Origin: Bacteroidales bacterium
GTDB lineage: Bacteria; Bacteroidota; Bacteroidia; Bacteroidales; VadinHA17
Length of the DNA stretch: 5,958 nucleotides
Assembly (NCBI GenBank): GCA_020353115.1
Contig: CP070687.1
Coordinates: forward strand, 2,647,168-2,653,125
Reading direction: 5' to 3'
Shown here piece by piece: positions 1 through 5,898 of the stretch. The translations under genes and the position numbers were made by a program. The notes beneath the pieces were generated by a model. That model did not search any database. It was not told where the DNA came from and was given only the letters and a program-made list of their open reading frames with translations. Each line of letters opens with the position of its first letter. Position 1 is the first letter of the stretch.

Positions 1-42
1 CTCACTACTCACTTCTCACTTCTCACTGTTCACTATTCAATT
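1..42. repeat. Heptanucleotide tandem repeat overlapping the obg 3' end
   Basis: Six consecutive 7-base units can be read on the plus strand: CTCACTA, CTCACTT, CTCACTT, CTCACTG, TTCACTA and the degenerate TTCAATT. Read on the minus strand, the direction of obg, the unit is NAGTGAG or NAGTGAA. The first four units are nearly perfect and the array runs off the window edge, so its full length is unknown. Because 7 is not a multiple of 3, the TGA in each unit falls in a different frame in successive copies, which places stops in all three obg-strand frames within about 21 bases. The obg stop codon is one of these TGAs, and the last few residues of Obg are encoded by degenerate units. The repeat itself is seen directly; any function is unknown. 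Confidence 0.8.
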
Positions 43-1018
43 CCCTCCAGATCATATCCTTCAGTTCTTCCAATCCCGTATGGGTTATGGATGATATGAA
101 AATATTTGGGATTAATGGAAGATCCTTTTGAATTTCCGCTACCAGTTCCTCATCAAGCATATCAGATTTGGTAACAGCAAGGAGTCTTTTTTTATCCAGC
201 AATTCGGGATTATACTTCTTCAGTTCATTCAACAGGATTGTATACTCTCCGTGGATATCATTGCTATCGGCCGGAACCATAAACAGCAAAACTGAATTCC
301 TTTCAATATGTCTTAGGAATCGCAATCCCAGTCCTTTTCCTTCATGTGCACCCTCAATTATTCCCGGTATATCTGCAACAACAAAGGAAGTATCATCTCT
401 GTAGCCAACAATACCCAGGTTAGGGACAAGTGTTGTAAAGGGATAATCGGCGATTTTCGGTTTTGCGGCCGATATGACAGACAGAAGGGTTGATTTTCCT
501 GCATTGGGGAATCCCACCAGCCCGACATCGGCAAGGATCTTCAATTCCAGGATAAACCATCCCTCTTCACCCTGTTCTCCAGGTTGCGCATACCGGGGTG
601 TCTGGTTGGTAGCCGATTTGAAATTAGCATTACCGAGCCCCCCCTGGCCTCCCCTAACCAGGATTGTACGGTCCCCGTGCCCGGTAATTTCAAAAAGAAT
701 CTCATTCGTTTCCGCTTTTTTTGCGACCGTACCCAGCGGTACATCCACTACAACATCTTCTCCGTCGGCTCCTGTTTTTAAGGCTGCTGAACCTTTGTTT
801 CCGTGGAGGGCATAGATATGTTTCCTGTATTTAAGGTGAAGAAGGGTCCACAGCTGGCTGTTACCCTCCAGGAAAATGTGTCCTCCCCTTCCGCCATCTC
901 CCCCGTCCGGTCCTCCCTTAGGGGTAAACCTGTCCCTGTGAAGATGTACCGAACCGGCTCCGCCATTGCCTGACCGGCAGAAAATCTTGACATAATCTAT
1001 GAAATTCGATCCTGTCAT
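23..1018 (-). CDS. obg: GTPase Obg (ObgE/CgtA family)
   Basis: This is a cytoplasmic GTPase that in other bacteria acts in late large-ribosomal-subunit assembly and links growth to guanine-nucleotide levels. The 331-residue protein has the glycine-rich Obg fold at about residues 1-158, with the signature GGPDGGDGGRGG at 35-46, followed by the G domain. The G domain shows the P-loop GFPNAGKST (169-177), switch I with DYPFTT (191-196), DIPG (216-219), the base-recognition motif TKSD (283-286) and an SSIT-type G5 (309-312). Threonine replaces the usual asparagine of NKxD; I recall similar variants in other Bacteroidota Obgs. There is no C-terminal OCT domain, and the length suits Bacteroidota members. 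The ATG at 1016-1018 gives the typical N-terminus MTGSNFIDYVKI. It follows adk by 46 bases on the same strand and is probably cotranscribed. Its C-terminus runs into a 7-base repeat array, so the last residues may not be ancestral. Confidence 0.97.
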   Translation of the reverse strand: MTGSNFIDYVKIFCRSGNGGAGSVHLHRDRFTPKGGPDGGDGGRGGHIFLEGNSQLWTLLHLKYRKHIYALHGNKGSAALKTGADGEDVVVDVPLGTVAKKAETNEILFEITGHGDRTILVRGGQGGLGNANFKSATNQTPRYAQPGEQGEEGWFILELKILADVGLVGFPNAGKSTLLSVISAAKPKIADYPFTTLVPNLGIVGYRDDTSFVVADIPGIIEGAHEGKGLGLRFLRHIERNSVLLFMVPADSNDIHGEYTILLNELKKYNPELLDKKRLLAVTKSDMLDEELVAEIQKDLPLIPNIFISSITHTGLEELKDMIWRELNSEQ

Positions 1019-1064
1019 TCATCCGGGAGTTATTGATTACGATTGGTTTTGTGTTGAAATAATG

Positions 1065-1637
1065 CTACTTCAATTCCCCGATTACACCGACAATCCTGTC
1101 AAATATCTCTTCAATGGATCCCAATCCGTCAACGGGACGGTACTTACGCATATTCCGGTAAAAATCAATTACGGGGGCGGTATCCCTCTCATACACTTCA
1201 ATTCGGTTCATGATAACCGACAGCTCATCATCCGATCTGCCGGTCTGCTGCCCCCTCTTCAATAATCTCCTGATCAACTCGTCCCGGTTAACCTGAAGTG
1301 CAATCATTACACTGATCCTTGTATCACGTTCGGTCAACAAAGTCCTGAGGAATCTTGCCTGGCCGCAGGTACGCGGGAAACCATCAAAAATGAATCCGTT
1401 CGGATTCTTCTCACGGTCCAGACGTTTTACCACCATGTTAATTACATCCTCATCCGGAACCAGCTCTCCCTTTTCCATATACTCTTTTGCTTTTATTCCC
1501 AGCGGAGTCCTCTCCGAGATGGCTTCCCTCAGGATATCACCTGTCGACAAATGAATTAAACCATATTTATCAATCATTTTTTCCGACTGGGTACCTTTCC
1601 CGGACCCGGGAGGACCAAATAGTACAATATTCAACAT
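1065..1637 (-). CDS. adk: Adenylate kinase
   Basis: The enzyme catalyses ATP + AMP to 2 ADP in the cytoplasm and balances the adenylate pool. The 190 residues carry the P-loop GPPGSGKGTQ (8-17), the AMP-binding STGD (31-34) with R37, the DGFPRT motif (85-90) and the lid-hinge segment RLLKRGQQTGRSDD (124-137), followed by an arginine at 145. The lid is the short type, without the roughly 27-residue insert or zinc-binding cysteines of long-form enzymes, and 190 residues is normal for that form. After the conserved SDD the usual EET-like residues are replaced by ELSV, a mild oddity. The ATG at 1635-1637 puts the P-loop at the expected distance from the start. No strong ribosome-binding site is visible. 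It lies 177 bases after hpt and 46 bases before obg, all on one strand, so it may be transcribed with hpt or from its own promoter in the spacer. Confidence 0.97.
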   Translation of the reverse strand: MLNIVLFGPPGSGKGTQSEKMIDKYGLIHLSTGDILREAISERTPLGIKAKEYMEKGELVPDEDVINMVVKRLDREKNPNGFIFDGFPRTCGQARFLRTLLTERDTRISVMIALQVNRDELIRRLLKRGQQTGRSDDELSVIMNRIEVYERDTAPVIDFYRNMRKYRPVDGLGSIEEIFDRIVGVIGELK

Positions 1638-1677
1638 TCTAAATGATATTAATTATCCTTTATCCTTAAATTTTGTG

Positions 1678-1691
1678 AACCATAAACCATG
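1678..1691. repeat. Two-copy 7-base direct repeat (AACCATA/AACCATG)
   Basis: Two adjacent 7-base units, AACCATA and AACCATG, lie in the spacer between hpt and adk. Flanking bases (GTG before, AATAT after) decay quickly from the unit. Two copies could be chance. It is listed because the left window edge carries a clear tandem array with the same 7-base period in a different sequence. Confidence 0.35.
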
Positions 1692-1778
1692 AATATCCGG
1701 GGCATCTGAACCGGTAAAATTAATAATACTTCATATATCGGATCCGAAACTTCCGGAATATGTTATACCTCTTTCAAA

Positions 1779-1795
1779 CCCGGAAAAAGCCCGGG
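1779..1795 (-). terminator. Weak hairpin downstream of hpt
   Basis: On the minus strand the sequence CCCGG-GCTTTTT-CCGGG can form a 5-bp GC-rich stem with a 7-base loop, 19 bases after the hpt stop codon. It is followed only by TTTG, so the uridine tract of a classical intrinsic terminator is nearly absent. It could attenuate or partly end hpt transcription before adk, or do nothing. The palindrome GCCCGGGC inside the same segment is an alternative pairing. Confidence 0.25.
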
Positions 1796-1814
1796 CAGCA
1801 ATCCTCAATCAGAA

Positions 1815-2357
1815 TCATTCCGGATCGGCTATGACATAGATATCCTCAAGGTTTCTCCCAAATCCGTTATAATCCAGTCCGTAACCGATGATATAATCGT
1901 TAGGGACTTCAATTCCAATGTAATCCAGCTTTATAGTATGCCGATACGCTTCCGGTTTAAAAAGCAATGTTGCAATCCTGATTTCATCGGGTTCGAATTC
2001 TTTCAGCTGGTTAACAATAGTACACAGTGTTTGTCCCGTATCGACAATATCCTCAAGAATAACTGCCGTTGTATTCCTCAGCTCCTCATTTATTCCTATC
2101 AGGTTCTTAACGATGCCGGATGATGAAGTACCTTTGTATGAGGCTAATTTTACAAAAGAGATCCGGCAATCAAAATTGATTTGCCTGATAAGATCGGAAG
2201 CAAACATAAAAGATCCATTCAGTATTCCCAGGAAAATTACATTCTTATCTTTAAGATCCCTGTTCATGCTGACTGCAATCTCAGCAACCGCTTGCCTGAT
2301 CCTGGTTGAGGGAATAGCCAGTTTGAATCTTCTGCCGGAAACTTTTACCTCTTTCAC
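1815..2357 (-). CDS. hpt: Hypoxanthine phosphoribosyltransferase
   Basis: This purine salvage enzyme joins hypoxanthine (and usually guanine) to PRPP, giving IMP or GMP, in the cytoplasm. The 180-residue type I phosphoribosyltransferase shows the flexible-loop region with SYKGTSSSG (73-81), the PRPP-binding loop VILEDIVDTGQTL (99-111) with the adjacent acidic pair E102-D103, the base-contacting LFKP lysine (K134), the NDYIIGYGLDYN segment (153-164) and a late arginine (R168) in GRNLEDIYV. The length is normal. The start is GTG at 2355-2357; a stop codon lies eight codons upstream in frame, no ATG lies between, and the next internal methionine (31) would remove conserved sequence, so GTG is well supported. 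It is transcribed away from purE and towards adk and obg. The symbol hpt is used for the family; xanthine specificity cannot be excluded from sequence alone. Confidence 0.95.
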   Translation of the reverse strand: MKEVKVSGRRFKLAIPSTRIRQAVAEIAVSMNRDLKDKNVIFLGILNGSFMFASDLIRQINFDCRISFVKLASYKGTSSSGIVKNLIGINEELRNTTAVILEDIVDTGQTLCTIVNQLKEFEPDEIRIATLLFKPEAYRHTIKLDYIGIEVPNDYIIGYGLDYNGFGRNLEDIYVIADPE

Positions 2358-2430
2358 GGATCCGCTTTTTGATGGAATTTAGTTAACTTGCGAAAATACA
2401 AATATTGTGAAATCAATACAAAACTATCAG
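2358..2430. promoter_or_regulatory. Divergent hpt/purE intergenic region
   Basis: These 73 bases separate the hpt GTG start from the preferred purE ATG; the gap is 49 bases if purE starts at the upstream GTG (2407). Both promoters must lie here or inside the opposing genes, so they overlap or sit very close together. The stretch from about 2364 to 2424 is AT-rich. I see no clear operator palindrome, and no convincing plus-strand match to the Bacteroidota promoter pattern (TTTG near -33, TAnnTTTG near -7). Confidence 0.5.
2419..2426 (-). promoter_or_regulatory. hpt: Candidate -7 box for hpt
   Basis: Read on the minus strand this is TAGTTTTG, an exact match to the Bacteroidota -7 pattern TAnnTTTG. 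It would start an hpt transcript near 2412 with a leader of roughly 55 bases. The partner TTTG near -33 is not evident at the expected spacing, where the sequence runs into purE. An exact 6-of-6 match to a degenerate pattern can occur by chance in AT-rich DNA, so this is tentative. Confidence 0.25.
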
Positions 2431-2937
2431 ATGAAACCAATTGTCAGCATAATCATGGGTAGCACATCCGATTTGCCTGTAATGGAGGATACGGCTAAAA
2501 TCCTGGATGATTTCCAGATACCATTTGAGATCAATGCATTGTCTGCCCACAGGACTCCTGAAGAGGTTGAGAAGTTTGCCCGTTCTGCCGGGGACAGGGG
2601 GATCCGGGTGATAATTGCTGCAGCGGGAATGGCCGCTCACTTACCTGGAGTTATTGCTGCCATGACAACCTTACCGGTTATCGGGGTTCCCATCAAGGCA
2701 TCTCTGGAGGGATGGGATTCCATCCTGTCGATCCTGCAAATGCCTCCTGGTATACCTGTTGCTACGGTGGGAGTAAATGCTGCCCGGAATGCAGGGATCC
2801 TTGCTGCACAGATCATCGCAGTCGGCGATCCTGAACTCAGGAAAAAGATATCCGATTTCAAGAAGGGTCTGAAGGAAAAGATCGTGAAAGCCAATAAGGA
2901 ACTGGCCGGTATAAAATTCAAATACAAGACAAACTAA
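2431..2937 (+). CDS. purE: N5-carboxyaminoimidazole ribonucleotide mutase (PurE, class I)
   Basis: It converts N5-CAIR to CAIR in de novo purine synthesis, using the product of PurK, which is not in this window. The 168-residue protein has the class I features GSTSD (10-14), SAHRTP with the catalytic-type histidine (H40), AGMAAHLPG (65-73) and MPPGIPVATVG (104-114), and a lysine-rich C-terminal helix. I place the start at ATG 2431, which gives MKPIVSIIMGSTSDL, the N-terminus I recall for related PurE proteins. A GTG at 2407 would add eight residues (MKSIQNYQ) that look like non-conserved leader. Neither start has a clear Shine-Dalgarno sequence. It starts back to back with hpt, and the next gene begins 33 bases after its stop codon, so the downstream envelope genes may be cotranscribed with it. 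Confidence 0.96.
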   Translation: MKPIVSIIMGSTSDLPVMEDTAKILDDFQIPFEINALSAHRTPEEVEKFARSAGDRGIRVIIAAAGMAAHLPGVIAAMTTLPVIGVPIKASLEGWDSILSILQMPPGIPVATVGVNAARNAGILAAQIIAVGDPELRKKISDFKKGLKEKIVKANKELAGIKFKYKTN

Positions 2938-2970
2938 GGATTTACCTTATCGGGGAAAAGAAAATTTCTC

Positions 2971-3807
2971 ATGAAAATCTATAAGCACCGGCTCTTTTTT
3001 CTAATACTGGGTTATTTGGTCTCTATTCCAGGGGCGGATATTTTTGGTGCCAATGACAATTATCCGCTGGGATCCCGTTCAGCAGGTATGCGAAATGCGA
3101 CGGTTATGCTGCCTGACTTCTGGTCCGTTTCCCATAATCAGGCAGGCCTGGGATGGATCCGGAATATCGGTATCGGGTTCCACCACGAAAATAAATTTAT
3201 CGTCCCCGAATATGGCCTTCAAAGTCTGGCAGTTGTGATTCCGACCAAACCGGGGACACTTGGCTTCAACTACAGCTATTTCGGTTACTCAAAGTACCAT
3301 GAATCCAAAGTGGGATTATCCTTCGGGCGTGCATTCGGAAATTCAGTTGCTGCGGGGATCCAGATGAACTACATGAGCACCTTCATTACCGAAGAATACG
3401 GAAGCCAGGGAAATCTTACGGTTGAGGGAGGGATCATTGCCAAACCGTTTGACTTCCTCTATATCGGGGCACATGTTTTTAATCCTACCCGGACGAAAAT
3501 CTCCTCCTATGACGAAGAGCCTGTTCCCACGATCTTTCGGGTAGGCCTGGGAGTTCAGCTGCTGGAAAAGGTGTTTATCGGCCTGGAAACGGAGAAGGAA
3601 CTGGATCATAAACCGATCAACAAGGCCGGGATTGAATTCGAACCCTTAACCAACCTGTTCCTCAGGGCAGGCATTTCAACTAACCCGACACAAACCTCTT
3701 TCGGAATGGGATATGAATTTAAGGGATTCAGAGCTGATATCGCATTTACCGTACACCAGCAACTTGGCTTAACACCCCATTTTACACTAATGTATTCATT
3801 TAATTAA
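2971..3807 (+). CDS. PorV/PorQ-like outer-membrane beta-barrel protein, function unknown
   Basis: This is a 278-residue predicted outer-membrane protein. A signal peptide is visible at about residues 1-27: basic MKIYKHR, then a hydrophobic run FFLILGYLVSI, with cleavage likely near IFGA. The mature N-terminus PLGSRSAGMRNATV (32-45) followed by DFWSVSHNQAGLG (49-61) is the hallmark of the PorV/PorQ/FadL-like group of Bacteroidota, where the NxAGL stretch lies near the barrel start. The rest alternates short amphipathic strands with turns and ends in an aromatic-containing strand (FTLMYSFN), as expected for Bam-dependent insertion. PorV and PorQ serve the type IX secretion system, but this protein could equally be an unrelated conserved barrel; no other type IX gene is present here. 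The ATG at 2971 is well placed. It precedes the next envelope gene by 6 bases in the same frame, which implies joint expression and possibly joint function. Confidence 0.85.
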   Translation: MKIYKHRLFFLILGYLVSIPGADIFGANDNYPLGSRSAGMRNATVMLPDFWSVSHNQAGLGWIRNIGIGFHHENKFIVPEYGLQSLAVVIPTKPGTLGFNYSYFGYSKYHESKVGLSFGRAFGNSVAAGIQMNYMSTFITEEYGSQGNLTVEGGIIAKPFDFLYIGAHVFNPTRTKISSYDEEPVPTIFRVGLGVQLLEKVFIGLETEKELDHKPINKAGIEFEPLTNLFLRAGISTNPTQTSFGMGYEFKGFRADIAFTVHQQLGLTPHFTLMYSFN

Positions 3808-3813
3808 CGTAAA

Positions 3814-5898
3814 TTGTACAGGGCGGTTCTGTTCATATACGCTATTGCCTTCCTTTTATCACCGGCAGAAGGCCAGCAGTTAACCGGAGACCCTCAGAAA
3901 ATTATCGAAGACCTGATTGAGGAACTGGCAACAATGACCGACCTTGAAACAGATTACTCCATTTTGTACGATGATCTGCTGCTTTTGCAGGATAATCCTT
4001 TGAATATCAACAAGGCTGATTATTCCGACCTTAAAAGATTGCAGTTCCTCAATGATCTCCAGATCCTGAATCTGATAATGTATATCAGGCAGAATGGTCC
4101 TTTACTCACCATTTATGAGCTGCAACTGGTCGATGGATTTAATGCCGAACTGGTAAGGATGTTACTCCCTTTTATTACCATTGGTGAACCTGTTGAAGAG
4201 GGAAAAGATAAAATCATTCCTTCGATCCGTTACGGAAGGCACCAGCTGATCATACGCGCCGATCAGATTCTTGAAGAACAGAAAGGATATAAACCAATAT
4301 CCGATTCAGCCTACCTGGCTAATCCCAATTCTCGTTACCTGGGAAGTCCGGTCAAGCTGGTTACACGGTACCGATACCATTACAAAGACCGGATTTACTG
4401 GGGATTAACAGCCGAAAAAGATGCCGGTGAAGAGTTTTTTTCGGGAAGCAACAATTATGGATTCGATTTTTATTCCGGACACCTGGTTATCAATGATATA
4501 GGATTTATACGTACGTTTGCTGCAGGCGATTACCACCTGAGGTTTGGCCAGGGATTGACTCTCTGGTCCGGGATTTCCTACGGAAAAACACCCTATGCCC
4601 TGAATATAAAAAAGAGGCAATATGGCATCACCAGATATGGTTCAACGGATGAGAACAGGTTTTTCAGGGGAGCAGGTACAACCCTCAGGATTAGGGATTT
4701 TGACCTGACTGCATTTTACTCCGGAAAAAAAATCGATGCCAATATCGGTCTGGTTGATACGATTACCAATGATATCGAAAATATCACCAGTTTCCAGTTC
4801 ACCGGATACCATTCCATTCCTTCCGAAGTGGAAGATGAAGATGCGGTCTCCGAATCCGTCTTCGGCGGGAACATCAGCTACAACAGGGATAAATTCCATA
4901 TCGGGATGACTGCCGTAAATTATCATTTCAGTGAAGAACTCATTCACGATGACACACCTTACCGTTCTTTTGACTTTAGCGGAAACAGCAATACAAATAT
5001 AGGGATGGATTACCAGGTCGGACTGAACAACTTCAACCTGTTCGGTGAGATCTCACATTCATGGAACCACGGAATCGCCTATCTGAACGGGATGTTGCTT
5101 AAAATGCATTCCCGGATATCCCTTTCACTGCTGTACCGTAATTATGAGAGAGATTATTTCCCCTTCTATAGCCAGGCGATAAGTGAAAACAGCAGCAATA
5201 AAAATGAACAGGGAATCTACATCGGTACGGAAATTCGTCCGGCAAGACACTTCAAAATATCCGCATACTTTGATTCATTCCGGTTCCCCTGGCTGAAGTA
5301 TAATGTGGATGCACCATCCGACGGAACAGATTACATGGTCCGGATCGATTACAATCCCCTGGAAACTGTCGAGATGTATTTAAGTATGAAAGAAGAATCA
5401 AAACCGGAGAACGAGACGACCGATTCCCCTGCACTGAATGAAATTGTGGATACGGATCTTATGAAAATCAGATACAATCTATCCTATTGGGTGTCCAAAA
5501 ATTTACGTCTGGTCAGCCGGTTTGAGCTGTCCCGGTTTAAAAAAGGATTGCATCCTGTCCGGAAGGGTTACCTTATTTACCAGGATCTGTTGTTCAGACC
5601 ATCAGATATACCGCTTTCGGTTTCATTCCGCTATTGTATGTTTGACACGGATTCATACGATGCCAGGATTTACACCTATGAGCATGATCTGTTATACGCC
5701 TTTTCAATACCGGCATTTCATTCCAGGGGGATACGCTCATATCTGCTTGTCAAATACTCACCCCTTGAATACCTTGATCTCTGGTTTAGACTGGCACAGA
5801 CTTACTATTCGGATAAAGAAACCATTGGGACAGGTCTTAACGAAATTAACGGCAATAAAAAAACCGGACTGAAGGTACAGATGCAATTGAAATTTTAA
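3814..5898 (+). CDS. Secreted helix-hairpin-helix protein with large predicted outer-membrane barrel
   Basis: This is a 694-residue protein of a type found in Bacteroidota, with no assigned function. The TTG start at 3814 gives a signal peptide (R3, hydrophobic 5-16, likely cleavage after AEG at 18-20). No in-frame ATG exists between the upstream stop and residue 41, where starting would lose the signal peptide. Residues 27-60 are acidic and helical. Residues 62-122 resemble two ComEA-like helix-hairpin-helix units: LNINKADYSDLKRLQ, then YELQLVDGF with a following LLPFI. The first hairpin has FLN, not GxG, and the second GFN, so DNA binding is doubtful. From about 135 to the end, alternating aromatic strands and polar turns (for example DYHLRFGQGLTLW at 239-251) suggest a barrel of perhaps twenty or more strands, ending in QLKF. 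Six bases separate it from the preceding barrel gene, suggesting translational coupling. No TonB box or plug domain is evident. Confidence 0.85.
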   Translation: MYRAVLFIYAIAFLLSPAEGQQLTGDPQKIIEDLIEELATMTDLETDYSILYDDLLLLQDNPLNINKADYSDLKRLQFLNDLQILNLIMYIRQNGPLLTIYELQLVDGFNAELVRMLLPFITIGEPVEEGKDKIIPSIRYGRHQLIIRADQILEEQKGYKPISDSAYLANPNSRYLGSPVKLVTRYRYHYKDRIYWGLTAEKDAGEEFFSGSNNYGFDFYSGHLVINDIGFIRTFAAGDYHLRFGQGLTLWSGISYGKTPYALNIKKRQYGITRYGSTDENRFFRGAGTTLRIRDFDLTAFYSGKKIDANIGLVDTITNDIENITSFQFTGYHSIPSEVEDEDAVSESVFGGNISYNRDKFHIGMTAVNYHFSEELIHDDTPYRSFDFSGNSNTNIGMDYQVGLNNFNLFGEISHSWNHGIAYLNGMLLKMHSRISLSLLYRNYERDYFPFYSQAISENSSNKNEQGIYIGTEIRPARHFKISAYFDSFRFPWLKYNVDAPSDGTDYMVRIDYNPLETVEMYLSMKEESKPENETTDSPALNEIVDTDLMKIRYNLSYWVSKNLRLVSRFELSRFKKGLHPVRKGYLIYQDLLFRPSDIPLSVSFRYCMFDTDSYDARIYTYEHDLLYAFSIPAFHSRGIRSYLLVKYSPLEYLDLWFRLAQTYYSDKETIGTGLNEINGNKKTGLKVQMQLKF

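Noticed and set aside
161..172. The Obg base-recognition motif TKSD instead of NKxD, as a possible loss of GTP specificity.
   Set aside because: I recall Thr or Ser at this position in other Bacteroidota Obg proteins, and every other G motif is intact.
474..815. Long plus-strand open frames antisense to obg (also around 168-404 and 999-1265).
   Set aside because: They mirror the real minus-strand genes, show no recognisable motifs, and have biased compositions typical of shadow frames.
1649..1705. An 18-codon minus-strand reading frame (MPRIFMVYGSQNLRIKDN) just upstream of adk, as a possible leader peptide.
   Set aside because: It is too short to separate from chance, has no regulatory hairpin next to it, no run of one amino acid, and no clear ribosome-binding site.
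1675..1740. A TAATTTTA sequence on the minus strand with a TTTC about 23 bases upstream, as an adk promoter.
   Set aside because: Both boxes have a mismatch to the Bacteroidota pattern and the spacing is too long; AT-rich DNA offers many such near matches.
2935..2949. A small inverted repeat TAAGG-ATTTA-CCTTA overlapping the purE stop, as a terminator.
   Set aside because: The stem is only five pairs with two GC pairs and no T tract follows, so it is unlikely to stop transcription before the next gene.
1116..3361. Eight GGATCC sites (1116, 1740, 2358, 2600, 2795, 3070, 3155, 3356), more than expected by chance in 6 kb.
   Set aside because: Most fall within coding sequence in different contexts and fit a general preference for GGAT and ATCC words; no spacing pattern or strand bias suggests a functional site.
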